DNA of 64,000 nucleotides, from the NCBI GenBank assembly GCA_018826295.1, contig JAHJZX010000017.1:62001-126000 (forward strand), written 5' to 3'. A program made the position numbers and the translations under genes. Shown here piece by piece: positions 28,031 to 35,688 of the stretch (the first letter of the stretch is position 1; the number at the start of each line of letters is the position of its first letter). Source of the DNA: Gammaproteobacteria bacterium (GTDB lineage: Bacteria; Pseudomonadota; Gammaproteobacteria; Enterobacterales; Alteromonadaceae). Under the pieces are notes generated by a model. That model was not told the origin of the DNA. It saw nothing but the letters and a program-made list of their open reading frames with translations, and did not search any database.

Positions 28031-28588
28031 ATGATTCTTTCCTGTGGTGATGTCCGCACAAAGTTTGTGCCATTATAGCCTTCAAGCTGCTCGAAGGGGA
28101 AGCCCCACAAAATACAGCTGAAAACTGTGTTGTTATACAGTCGTTCAGACCACAACATTATAGTGATCCCGGCGCTAAGCTTTGCTGGTTGTGCTTTATA
28201 CTTTTATGCCGGGTTTACGGATTTTTTTAAAGCAAAATTTTTTAACGGTTTTACTTTGCATCTTGTGCAGTTGTGGTAGTCTACTTGGCCGGTATCTGCG
28301 CTGACGTTCTGTCCTGATACCGCTGGTAAACACAACGTAAAAAGTGTTTTCCACATTAAGGAAGTATAAAAATAATAATATGGGTTCTGTAGTTCACCCC
28401 TTATTTAGCATTTTAAATCAGTAAGTTAATAAATAACTGCGGATCTTTTCAGCGGAAAAGGTCTTCTATTGCTATTTGTTCTTCACAAAGTTATCCACAG
28501 CTTGTGCCTGTTGAATGCCCGGGGCAAAACTGGCAGCAAAATGCCTACTGTGGCATGCTATAGCTTTATGGTTTCAGGACTTTACACC
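28031..28588. other. Intergenic region between cytochrome c5 and polA
   Basis: These 558 bases hold no gene I can support. They contain the divergent promoters, a T-rich stretch near 28228-28250, a near-palindrome GATCTTTTC-agc-GGAAAAGGTC at 28442-28463, one perfect DnaA box (28491-28499) and one near-match TTTTCCACA (28347-28355). An open frame upstream of polA from 28469 has no ribosome site, so I treat it as leader. Confidence 0.45.
28491..28499 (+). promoter_or_regulatory. DnaA box upstream of polA
   Basis: TTATCCACA is a perfect match to the high-affinity DnaA box, 89 bases before the polA start. DnaA stimulation of polA has been described in E. coli (from memory), so a regulatory role is plausible. 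A single 9-mer can occur by chance. Confidence 0.5.
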
Positions 28589-31372
28589 ATGCCAACAACT
28601 GCCACTACACCGCTGATCCTTGTGGATGGTTCATCTTATTTATTTCGCGCTTATCACTCACCTCCGCATCTGACTAATTCTAAAGGCGAGGCAACCGGGG
28701 CCATTTACGGTGTTGTTAACATGCTGAAAAGCCTGTTGCGGCAATATCAACCCACGCAAATGGCGGTGGTGTTTGATGCCAAAGGGCCAACTTTTCGTAA
28801 TCAGATGTACAGCGAATATAAAGCTCACCGACCACCGATGCCGGATGATTTACGCAGCCAGATCGCACCTTTACACGAAATTATTCAGGCAATGGGGTTG
28901 CCGCTGCTGTGCATCAGTGGGGTAGAGGCTGATGACGTTATAGGAACTCTGGCGTGCCAGGCCAGTGCCGCCGGGCTGCATACGCTGATTTCAACCGGTG
29001 ATAAAGATATGGCACAGTTGGTCGATGGCCACATTACGCTGATAAACACCATGACTAATACCCTGCTTGACCCGCAGGGTGTGGCAGAAAAGTTTGGTGT
29101 TGGCCCGGAGCTGATTATCGATTATCTGGCTCTGATGGGCGATAAAGTTGACAACATCCCGGGTTTACCCGGCGTGGGGGAGAAAACTGCAGCAGCTTTG
29201 TTGCAGGGCTTAGGCTCTATAGAGCAGATATATCAGCAGTTGGATCAGGTGACTACTCTGAGTTTTCGCGGCGCCAAAACCATGGCTGCCAAACTTGAGC
29301 AGTTCCGTGAGCAGCTGCAATTATCTTACCAGCTGGCAACGATAAAAACCGATGTTGAGTTGCCTTATCAGTTGGCCGATCTGACGATTAAAAGCGCCGA
29401 CAATAGCCGGCTGGCACAGCTATATCAAGAGTGTGAATTTCGCCGCTGGCTGGCTGAAGTATTAGGTAATGAACCCGCTGCGGCCAAGCTGGAAGTCAAA
29501 GCTGCACAAGCCGATATGTTTGCCGGCGCAGACGATACTGTGGTTCCGACAACAACTACAACCGCCGATTACCTGACGGTGCTGAATGAAACGGCTTTTG
29601 CTGCCATGTTGCAACAGTTGCACTGTAGCGAACTGGTGGCGTTTGACACTGAAACCACCAGTCTGGACTACATGCAGGCAGAACTGGTTGGTTTATCAGT
29701 AGCTACTTCAGCCGGTACCGCCTGGTATGTGCCGGTTGCACACGATTATGTCGGAGCGCCTGAGCAGCTGAAACGGGACTGGGTGTTAGCGCAGTTAAAA
29801 CCCTGGTTAGAAGATAGCAACAAAGCGAAAGTCGGGCAGAACCTGAAGTACGATCAAAGCGTGCTGGCCCGCTATGACATTGCTCTTAAAGGCGTATGCT
29901 TTGACACTATGCTGGAGTCTTATGTGCTTAATTCAGTGGCCTCGCGACATGATATGGACAGTTTGTCGTTAAAGTATCTGGGCCATAAAACGATCAGCTT
30001 TGAGGACATAGCCGGCAAAGGTGCCAAGCAATTAACGTTTAATCAGATAGCGTTGGAAAAAGCGGCGCAGTATGCGGCAGAAGATGCTGACATTACGTTG
30101 CAACTGCACCAGAAGTTGTGGCCACAGTTACAACAGCAGGGCGACTTAGCCCAGGTGCTGCGCGATATTGAAATGCCGCTGGTCGATATTCTATCGCGCA
30201 TTGAACGCCATGGCGTGTTGATTGACAGCAAGCTGCTGAGCAAACAAAGTGAACAGCTGGCCGCGCGCATTGCAGAGTTGGAGCAATTGGCCTATGAGCA
30301 GGCAGGTAAAGCTTTTAATTTATCCTCGCCTAAGCAACTACAGGAAATCTTATTCAACCAAATGGGCCTGCCGGTATTGAAAAAGACCCCTACCGGTACA
30401 CCATCTACGGCGGAAGAAGTACTGGCAGAACTGGCATTAGAGTACGAATTTCCCAAACTTATCACTGAGCACCGTGGTTTAAGCAAACTGAAATCGACTT
30501 ATACCGATAAGTTACCGAAGATGCAGCATCCGGTGACAGGCAGGGTGCATACCTCATATCACCAGGCAGTTGCCGCTACCGGACGTTTAAGTTCGACAGA
30601 TCCTAATCTGCAGAATATTCCAATCCGCACAGAAGAAGGCCGCCGTATCCGGCAGGCATTTATTGCGCCGCCTGGTAAAAAGATAGTGGCGGTGGATTAT
30701 TCTCAAATTGAATTACGCATAATGGCGCATCTGTCGCAGGACCGTGCCTTGCTGGATGCCTTTGCTCAGGGCCGTGACATTCACCGGGCAACGGCTGCAG
30801 AGGTGTTTTCTGTCAGTCTGGAACAGGTAACCGCTGAACAACGCCGCAGTGCCAAAGCAGTAAATTTTGGTCTGATCTACGGTATGTCGGCATTTGGTTT
30901 GGCAAAACAACTGGGAGTCGGGCGCAATGAAGCGCAGCAGTATGTCGATCGCTACTTTGAACGTTTTCCCGGCGTACTGGATTATATGGAACGTACGCGT
31001 AAACAGGCGCATGAACAGGGCTACGTCGAAACGCTGTTTGGCCGCCGCTTGTATTTGCCAGATATAAACGCACAAAATATGATGCGGCGTAAAGGCGCAG
31101 AGCGCGCGGCTATTAATGCGCCAATGCAAGGCACCGCAGCCGACATTATTAAAAAAGCGATGATTAAAGTTGATCAATGGCTATTGCAGCAAGCTAATCC
31201 TCCTGCGGTGATGATAATGCAGGTACATGATGAACTGGTGTTTGAAGTTGATGCCGATAAAGTAGAGCAAACAAAACAACAGATTACAGAGTTGATGGCG
31301 CAGGCGGCTAGTCTGGATGTGCCCTTGCTGGCAGAAGCGGGCGACGGCGATAATTGGGATCAGGCACATTAA
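28589..31372 (+). CDS. polA: DNA polymerase I
   Basis: Processes Okazaki fragments and fills repair gaps. Three domains are present: 5'-3' exonuclease (about 1-320; [45 protein letters not shown]), 3'-5' proofreading exonuclease (about 325-515; [12 protein letters not shown] near 350, intact D-x-E), and polymerase (about 520-926; [12 protein letters not shown] near 704, [22 protein letters not shown] near 881). ATG 28589 gives 926 residues, matching the family (928 in E. coli), and the product begins just before LILVDG. The 40 extra codons possible upstream are not conserved-looking. The spf, engB and yihI order downstream is as in enterobacteria. Confidence 0.97.
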   Translation: MPTTATTPLILVDGSSYLFRAYHSPPHLTNSKGEATGAIYGVVNMLKSLLRQYQPTQMAVVFDAKGPTFRNQMYSEYKAHRPPMPDDLRSQIAPLHEIIQAMGLPLLCISGVEADDVIGTLACQASAAGLHTLISTGDKDMAQLVDGHITLINTMTNTLLDPQGVAEKFGVGPELIIDYLALMGDKVDNIPGLPGVGEKTAAALLQGLGSIEQIYQQLDQVTTLSFRGAKTMAAKLEQFREQLQLSYQLATIKTDVELPYQLADLTIKSADNSRLAQLYQECEFRRWLAEVLGNEPAAAKLEVKAAQADMFAGADDTVVPTTTTTADYLTVLNETAFAAMLQQLHCSELVAFDTETTSLDYMQAELVGLSVATSAGTAWYVPVAHDYVGAPEQLKRDWVLAQLKPWLEDSNKAKVGQNLKYDQSVLARYDIALKGVCFDTMLESYVLNSVASRHDMDSLSLKYLGHKTISFEDIAGKGAKQLTFNQIALEKAAQYAAEDADITLQLHQKLWPQLQQQGDLAQVLRDIEMPLVDILSRIERHGVLIDSKLLSKQSEQLAARIAELEQLAYEQAGKAFNLSSPKQLQEILFNQMGLPVLKKTPTGTPSTAEEVLAELALEYEFPKLITEHRGLSKLKSTYTDKLPKMQHPVTGRVHTSYHQAVAATGRLSSTDPNLQNIPIRTEEGRRIRQAFIAPPGKKIVAVDYSQIELRIMAHLSQDRALLDAFAQGRDIHRATAAEVFSVSLEQVTAEQRRSAKAVNFGLIYGMSAFGLAKQLGVGRNEAQQYVDRYFERFPGVLDYMERTRKQAHEQGYVETLFGRRLYLPDINAQNMMRRKGAERAAINAPMQGTAADIIKKAMIKVDQWLLQQANPPAVMIMQVHDELVFEVDADKVEQTKQQITELMAQAASLDVPLLAEAGDGDNWDQAH

Positions 31373-31440
31373 TTTGAACTTATGCTGTGGTATCCAGTCT
31401 GACTGCACAGTTATAGTTTCTCTCTCCTGATAAAATCTTT

Positions 31441-31469
31441 AACCCCGACGATGTTCGGGGTTTTTTTTG
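31441..31469 (+). terminator. polA terminator
   Basis: CCCCGA-cgatgt-TCGGGG stem (with flanking AA/TT pairs) followed by eight T residues, 70 bases after the polA stop and ahead of the Spot 42 promoter. Confidence 0.88.
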
Positions 31470-31540
31470 GTAACAAAATTACCAAAAAGCCGAATCATTA
31501 GAATTTAAACGACGTTATGTAGTTTTATTACAAAAATAGC

Positions 31541-31568
31541 TTGCAATTTGCACAGTGCTGGCTAGAAT
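31541..31568 (+). promoter_or_regulatory. Promoter of Spot 42 RNA
   Basis: TTGCAA (31541-31546) and TAGAAT (31563-31568) are spaced by 16 bases and place the start at about 31576, exactly where the Spot 42 sequence begins. I could not identify a good CRP site nearby, although CRP represses spf in E. coli. Confidence 0.65.
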
Positions 31569-31575
31569 CTGAGTT

Positions 31576-31685
31576 GTAGGGTACAGAGGTAAGATGTTCT
31601 ATCTTTCGCTGTCGAAGCAATTTGCTTCAGCATATGAAAGTAGGCTTATTTAGCCGCCCCGCTGCTTGCAGCGGGGCGTTTTTTT
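31576..31685 (+). ncRNA. spf: Spot 42 small RNA
   Basis: The RNA starts GTAGGGTACAGAGGTAAGAT and continues GTTCTATCTTT, identical to the 5' end of E. coli Spot 42 including its unstructured base-pairing regions. The 3' part TTTAGCCGCCCC plus the terminator stem CCCCGCTGC-TT-GCAGCGGGG (31657-31676) with a T run is also conserved. The middle differs: a local hairpin (GCTG..AAGC-aattt-GCTT-CAGC, about 31608-31631) replaces the enterobacterial segment. Spot 42 works with Hfq to repress secondary carbon and redox genes when glucose is present. Its place just after polA and before engB is the standard one. Length about 110 nt. Confidence 0.95.
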
Positions 31686-31790
31686 ATTTGAAAATCAGCT
31701 GGTACAGTTGTAATGCCGATAACATCGTTGTCAGATGACTCGCGATTGAGTGGCAAGATGAAAATTTGCAAGATTTATTAGAGTAAATAC

Positions 31791-31818
31791 TTTAAACAAG
31801 GCGGATTTGTTGTATAAT
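31791..31818 (+). promoter_or_regulatory. Promoter of a candidate small RNA downstream of Spot 42
   Basis: TTTAAA (31791-31796) and a perfect TATAAT (31813-31818) are spaced by 16 bases. No open reading frame with a ribosome site follows on this strand, and a strong terminator lies about 90 bases downstream. Confidence 0.6.
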
Positions 31819-31824
31819 GCTGTG

Positions 31825-31910
31825 GTCTTAGCGATAAGACACCCTGTTGATTTGAAATTATAGCTTCTCCCCGTTTGCTATGACCGACACCCTTGAGTGT
31901 CGGTTTTTTT
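31825..31910 (+). ncRNA. Candidate small RNA between spf and engB
   Basis: A free-standing unit of a consensus -10 box, about 86 transcribed bases and an intrinsic terminator (CCGACAC-ccttga-GTGTCGG, 31884-31903, then seven T). A 5' hairpin GTCTTA-gcga-TAAGAC lies at about 31824-31839, followed by a largely single-stranded middle. The T run is on the plus strand only, so the hairpin is not the end of the convergent engB gene. Vibrios are reported (from memory, VSsrna24 of Aliivibrio) to carry a second sRNA next to spf; I cannot say whether this is homologous. No open frame of note lies inside. Confidence 0.6.
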
Positions 31911-31916
31911 ATGCTG

Positions 31917-32549
31917 TTAAAGCTGGCTGTCGGCAGTAAGTTCAGTGGCACCAAACCATTGATCCAGGGTTTGCTCCAGCTCGGGTAGCCCAAGTTTGCT
32001 TAACGAACTAAAAGCTTGTACCTGAATATCTCCCATAAAAGCCAGGCTTGCTTCGCGAACGTCCAGCACTATTTTTTTGCGCGCGCCTGGTCCAAGCTTA
32101 TCTGCCTTAGTCAGCAAAATAAGCACCGATAGTTTACTTTCGACCGCCCAATGGATCAGATCCTGATCTAAATCTTTCAGCGGGTGACGGATATCCATCA
32201 ACACCACCAGACCTTTAAGGCTACTGCGTTTCATCAGGTATTCTGCCAGCGATTTTTGCCATTTCTCTTTAACAGTCAATGGTACTTTGGCAAAGCCGTA
32301 ACCAGGCAAGTCAATTAGCCTGCGTGCATTATCCAGGCTAAAAGTGTTGATTAGTTGAGTGCGCCCAGGTGTTTTACTGGTGCGCGCTAAACTATTTTGC
32401 CGGGTTAACGTATTCAGAGCACTGGATTTACCGGCGTTTGATCTGCCGGCAAAAGCCACTTCTATACCTTCATCGGCAGGTAGCGCCCGAATATCCGGCG
32501 CACTGGTGAGGAATGTGGTGCTTTGATAATTTATTTTTGACTTGTACAC
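31917..32549 (-). CDS. engB: Ribosome-biogenesis GTPase EngB (YihA/YsxC)
   Basis: A 210-residue essential GTPase needed for late large-subunit assembly and linked to cell division. G-motifs: G1 GRSNAGKS near residue 36, G2/TPGRT near 60, G3 [11 protein letters not shown] near 79, G4 TKADKL near 148 and G5 FSSL near 183. Length is typical. It is convergent with the small RNA unit and ends only seven bases from its terminator. The position after polA-spf is conserved. Confidence 0.95.
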   Translation of the reverse strand: MYKSKINYQSTTFLTSAPDIRALPADEGIEVAFAGRSNAGKSSALNTLTRQNSLARTSKTPGRTQLINTFSLDNARRLIDLPGYGFAKVPLTVKEKWQKSLAEYLMKRSSLKGLVVLMDIRHPLKDLDQDLIHWAVESKLSVLILLTKADKLGPGARKKIVLDVREASLAFMGDIQVQAFSSLSKLGLPELEQTLDQWFGATELTADSQL

Positions 32550-32731
32550 TGCCTTCTCCGGCTAACATTTTGTAGCTATTGTAGCGGATCTGACGGATCG
32601 GCAGAAGCATTTGCTCACGCTATGGGATTTTACTTTGACTAGTTTCGTGTAAAATAGGTAGAAAAAATAAGGTTATTAGCCTTAATATGCCAGTATGCTG
32701 GTGGTTTATTGCGGACAGAGACGGATAAAAA

Positions 32732-33358
32732 ATGATGAAAATGCTATTTCCACTGACGCTGCTATTCGGTTTTATCGGAACAGCTCAGGCGTTTGACGGT
32801 GATGCCGAAGCAGGTAAAGCGAAGTCGGCGGTATGCGCAGCATGCCACAGTGCTGACGGTAATAGTGCTGTTGATATGTATCCCAAAATCGCAGGCCAGC
32901 ACGCGCCTTACATTTATAAACAGCTGCGCGATTATAAAGGCGGCATGGAAAGCGGCGGTAAGCAAGGCCGTAGCAACAACATCATGTTCGGTATGGTGGC
33001 GGCGTTATCTGACCAGGATATGAAAGATTTAGCAGCCTATTTTTCATCACAGAAAATGAAGCCGGGTACTACCGCTGAAAATGTAATTGAGCGCGGTGGA
33101 CAGTTGTATCGTGGTGGTGATGCTGAGCGCGGAATCGCAGCCTGTATTGCTTGTCATGGTCCGCGTGGCAATGGCTCTGATTTGAGTGGTTTTCCAAAAA
33201 TTTCTTTTCAGCATGCTAACTACCTGAAAACGACGCTGCAGGAGTTTCGTGAGGGTAAGCGTGCGAATGACTTAAACGGTATGATGCAGGATATTGCCAG
33301 AAAACTGACCGATGAGGACATAGAAACCTTATCGCAATATCTGGGTGGCTTGCACTAA
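32732..33358 (+). CDS. Dihaem cytochrome c4
   Basis: A 208-residue periplasmic dihaem cytochrome. Signal peptide about 1-20 (ends AQAF). There are two homologous haem domains, with CAACHS near residue 35 and CIACHG near residue 137. Each is followed by PKIAGQHAPYIYKQL / PKISFQHANYLKTTL and a methionine ligand (NNIMFGMV, NDLNGMMQ). Cytochrome c4 passes electrons from the bc1 complex to cbb3-type or other oxidases. It is inserted between engB and the CsrB/C-type RNA, which are adjacent in E. coli, and ends in its own terminator. Confidence 0.92.
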   Translation: MMKMLFPLTLLFGFIGTAQAFDGDAEAGKAKSAVCAACHSADGNSAVDMYPKIAGQHAPYIYKQLRDYKGGMESGGKQGRSNNIMFGMVAALSDQDMKDLAAYFSSQKMKPGTTAENVIERGGQLYRGGDAERGIAACIACHGPRGNGSDLSGFPKISFQHANYLKTTLQEFREGKRANDLNGMMQDIARKLTDEDIETLSQYLGGLH

Positions 33359-33376
33359 GTTAGCTGTTCATCGCAG

Positions 33377-33410
33377 AAAAACCGGCTTTTATCGCCGGTT
33401 TTTCTTTTTT
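33377..33410 (+). terminator. Cytochrome c4 terminator
   Basis: AAAAACCGGC-ttttatc-GCCGGTTTTT, ten pairs, followed by a T-rich run, starting 19 bases after the stop codon. Confidence 0.88.
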
Positions 33411-33424
33411 AGAAACTGCATTTT

Positions 33425-33442
33425 TGTGAGATATATCTCACA
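33425..33442. promoter_or_regulatory. UvrY/GacA-type operator upstream of the CsrB/C-family RNA
   Basis: TGTGAGATATATCTCACA is a perfect 18-bp palindrome that fits the GacA/UvrY consensus TGTAAG-N6-CTTACA in length and spacing (TGTGAG-N6-CTCACA). It lies roughly 170 bases before the inferred RNA start; distant upstream sites of this kind activate csrB and csrC in enterobacteria. It is not a CRP site, because the TGTGA/TCACA halves are eight rather than six bases apart. Confidence 0.7.
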
Positions 33443-33575
33443 CTGGCTGTAAGAAAATAGCCATTTTAGCAAATTCATTGAACTTTTTTTACTGCGGTTT
33501 TTTCGTTAACTATCTGAAAATAATCAAATAATATTAATCGCATTTAACTGCCTTAGGTTTTTTTTCTGCAGTGTC

Positions 33576-33603
33576 TTGCCATCTGAACAGATTGGAGTAG
33601 ATT
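33576..33603 (+). promoter_or_regulatory. Probable promoter of the CsrB/C-family RNA
   Basis: TTGCCA (33576-33581) and TAGATT (33598-33603) spaced by 16 bases would start transcription near 33610. The boxes are moderate matches, as expected for an activator-dependent promoter. Confidence 0.45.
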
Positions 33604-33609
33604 ACAAGG

Positions 33610-33917
33610 CAGTTACACTTAGTAACCAATAATAACAGGGACTAGCGGCAAGGAAGTGTCAGTACCCAGTACAACACAGTGCGTGGTACCTTTTTTTTGC
33701 ATCGGGATGATGTGCAGCGTTAAAGTGCGCTCAGGGATGGATACGAAAGCATCAGGAAGATCGTAAACAAGAAAATTGCCAGGAAGGCACATAACATAAA
33801 TGGAACACGAAAAAACAGGGCGTTGAAGCAACATCAGGACGATGAAAGCGAATGAGAGTGGTGTCCACGTGACACAGGCATACCCAGGGCGATAAGCTTA
33901 TCTTATCGCCCTTTTCT
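33610..33917 (+). ncRNA. csrB/csrC: CsrB/CsrC-family CsrA-sequestering RNA
   Basis: A non-coding stretch of about 300 bases ending in a perfect ten-pair terminator. It contains at least nine GGA motifs (near 33639, 33652, 33705, 33735, 33739, 33755, 33782, 33802, 33837). Several sit in short hairpin loops, the CsrA-binding geometry: CATC-AGGAC-GATG at 33832-33844, GCATC-GGGAT-GATGTGC near 33700, and GCATCAGGAAGATCG near 33749. The context engB - (this RNA) - yihI is that of E. coli csrC, and a UvrY-type box lies upstream. It should bind and titrate the global translational regulator CsrA. A 71-codon open frame on the opposite strand is not credible. The 5' end is inferred from the promoter. 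The exact csrB versus csrC assignment is not decided. Confidence 0.82.
33887..33917 (+). terminator. Terminator of the CsrB/C-family RNA
   Basis: GGGCGATAAG-cttat-CTTATCGCCC, a perfect ten-pair stem, followed by TTTTCTTTTTC. Confidence 0.93.
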
Positions 33918-33935
33918 TTTTCAGGTTTTCACATT

Positions 33936-34583
33936 ATGTCCGCAGTCGTTTGCCCGCTATGTCATCACCGGCACAGCCTGTTGTTTTGCCAGGATCTGCG
34001 CCGCCACTATTTTCAGTGCCAGCAGTGTCAGCTTGTCTTTGCTGACCGGACAACCTTGCTCAGCAGCGATCAAGAGTTGGCACAATACCAATTGCATCAG
34101 AACGATTTGGCCGACCAGGGCTATCGCCAGTTTTTGCAACGGCTGGCAACGCCGTTATTAGGCATGCTGCCAGATAAAGAGCTCGAAGGGTTGGATTTTG
34201 GTTGTGGCCCGGGACCCTTGTTAGCAAAGATGCTGACAGAGGCCGGCCATAATATGGCGGTTTGGGACCCGTTTTTTGCTAAAGACGACACAGCTTTGCT
34301 GCGGCAGTACGACTTTATTTGTTGTAGCGAAGCGATTGAACATTTCGTCAATCCGGCGCAGGAGTGGTCGTTATGGCTCAGGCTGCTTAAAGCAGACGGG
34401 ATCCTGGCCATTATGACCAAGCGTTATACCAATGCTGCCGCCTTTGCCAACTGGCACTACAAGAATGATCCGACACATGTCAGTTTCTTCGCTGAAGACA
34501 CTTTTGCCTATTTAGCCCGCCGAGATGGCTTTGTGCTGCAGGTTGTCGACAAAGATGTCGTGTTACTGCAACGAAACCATTAG
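33936..34583 (+). CDS. Class I SAM-dependent methyltransferase with N-terminal zinc ribbon
   Basis: A 215-residue protein. The N-terminus carries two CxxC pairs (CPLC near residue 6, CQQC near 28), a likely zinc ribbon. A Rossmann-fold methyltransferase domain follows, with SAM motif I LDFGCGPGPLL near residue 86, the acidic motif II WDPFF near 111, and CSEAIEHFVNPAQEW (methyltransferase type 11/23 style) near 130. The substrate is unknown; zinc-ribbon methyltransferases of this type modify small molecules or RNA. The start lies only about 20 bases after the CsrB/C terminator, so it needs read-through or its own start. It is followed by yihI after 53 bases. Confidence 0.8.
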   Translation: MSAVVCPLCHHRHSLLFCQDLRRHYFQCQQCQLVFADRTTLLSSDQELAQYQLHQNDLADQGYRQFLQRLATPLLGMLPDKELEGLDFGCGPGPLLAKMLTEAGHNMAVWDPFFAKDDTALLRQYDFICCSEAIEHFVNPAQEWSLWLRLLKADGILAIMTKRYTNAAAFANWHYKNDPTHVSFFAEDTFAYLARRDGFVLQVVDKDVVLLQRNH

Positions 34584-34636
34584 TGTTTGCCGGCAAAACT
34601 GGTTAAAATGTGCGCCCTTTTTCACAGGTAGCAAAC

Positions 34637-35170
34637 ATGACTCGTCAGAAAAAAACGCGCTCAGCCGGTTCTAATGGCCAGCGCCACTTACCCGCACAGG
34701 AAATACGTAAAAGCCGGGAGCCAAAAGAAGAAACCAAGAAAAAGGGTGCCGGCCTGAAGTCTGGTAGCCGCAATAATGTCGCGCAGGTAAAACCAGCCAG
34801 CGCAGACAATGCCGCTAACAAAGACAAGCGCATTGGCAGTAAAAAGCCGATTGCTTTAGTACCCGTTACAGAGCAGCCTTTAGTTGTCAGCCAACCCAAG
34901 GCCAGCCTGGCTAAAGTTAAAGCGGAAGTTATTGCGCCGGAACAGGAATTGGCACTAATTGAAAACGACAGCTACTTGCAACAATTGTTGGAGCGGGTTG
35001 AGCAAAATGAAATTCTGACTGGCAAAGATGCGAAATATTTCAATGCCAAGACGGCTCGGTTAGAACAACTATTGCAACAACTTGGCTTAACTGAACAGGA
35101 AGCGGAAGTTGATCCGTTGGCTGAGTTTGAAAGTAAAGACTGGCGTAAAGATCTGCTCGGCGAAGACTGA
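34637..35170 (+). CDS. yihI: Der GTPase-activating protein YihI
   Basis: A 177-residue protein that stimulates the GTPase Der (EngA) and slows 50S assembly. The highly basic, disordered N-terminal half (MTRQKKTRSAGSNG..., KSREPKEETKKKGAG) and the acidic helical C-terminal half (ELALIENDSYLQQLLERVEQNE split over residues about 108-130, and NAKTARLEQLLQQLGL) are the family pattern, ending DWRKDLLGED. ATG 34637 gives the conserved MTRQKK start; an in-frame ATG at 34610 is less likely. Confidence 0.92.
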   Translation: MTRQKKTRSAGSNGQRHLPAQEIRKSREPKEETKKKGAGLKSGSRNNVAQVKPASADNAANKDKRIGSKKPIALVPVTEQPLVVSQPKASLAKVKAEVIAPEQELALIENDSYLQQLLERVEQNEILTGKDAKYFNAKTARLEQLLQQLGLTEQEAEVDPLAEFESKDWRKDLLGED

Positions 35171-35185
35171 TAACGGGGCTCTGGT

Positions 35186-35668
35186 TTGAACAACACAACA
35201 TTGATACTGGTAGCTGTTGCCACTATGGTGATTGTGGCGCTGGCATTTTATGCCGGTATGTTGTTACGCCGGCTGCAACTGCAAAAATTGCAGCAAAAGC
35301 AGCAACAATTGGCGCTACAACAACAGCAAACAGAAAAGCGGCGCTATCTGACCGAAAGTATTACGCTGATTTGCCGTGCCATGCTGGAGCAGCAATGTGA
35401 ACTGTCTGAAGGCGCGTTAAGGGTTTGGGTACTGCTGGACCATTTGGTACCCGAGCGTCAGCCGGATCCGGTGCAAACTTATCCGGGTTTGCATCAGATG
35501 TATCAGGTAGTCAAAGACATGCCAACGCACGAAGCACGCAAGCGTCAAAGTAAACAACAGACTTATAATCAGGATAAACTGCGGCTGGCTGCCGAGCAGC
35601 AGTTGAAAGATTTCATTCTGGCGGATGCTAAAGCGCTGCTACAACGCTTACAGCCGGCCCAGATTTAA
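35186..35668 (+). CDS. DUF2489 membrane-anchored protein
   Basis: A 160-residue protein. One N-terminal transmembrane helix (about 6-28, ILVAVATMVIVALAFYAGML) is followed by a Gln-rich coiled coil (about 30-55) and a cytoplasmic helical domain containing LTESITLICRAMLEQQCELSEGALRVW-like text split around residues 56-83, and HLVPERQPDPVQTYPGLHQMY near 88. The pattern is that of DUF2489, usually next to yihI in gammaproteobacteria. The function is unknown. It starts with TTG 15 bases after yihI, so the two are probably co-transcribed. Confidence 0.8.
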   Translation: MNNTTLILVAVATMVIVALAFYAGMLLRRLQLQKLQQKQQQLALQQQQTEKRRYLTESITLICRAMLEQQCELSEGALRVWVLLDHLVPERQPDPVQTYPGLHQMYQVVKDMPTHEARKRQSKQQTYNQDKLRLAAEQQLKDFILADAKALLQRLQPAQI

Positions 35669-35688
35669 CGCCCGGGCCGGCGCCGTCG

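Noticed and set aside
28347-28499. Possible replication origin upstream of polA
   Set aside because: Only one perfect DnaA box and one near match are present. There is no cluster of boxes, no clear unwinding element with repeated 13-mers, and no dnaA or mnmG nearby.
28469-28588. N-terminal extension of DNA polymerase I
   Set aside because: The extra 40 codons lack a ribosome site, cross the DnaA box and are not part of the family; ATG 28589 gives the normal length.
33425-33442. CRP or FNR site
   Set aside because: The half-sites TGTGA/TCACA are eight bases apart rather than six, and the TTGAT/ATCAA halves of FNR are missing; the UvrY/GacA geometry fits.
33619-33834. 71-codon open frame on the minus strand
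   Set aside because: It lies inside the CsrB/C-type RNA, has no ribosome site and no recognisable sequence; the plus-strand GGA hairpins and terminator explain the region.
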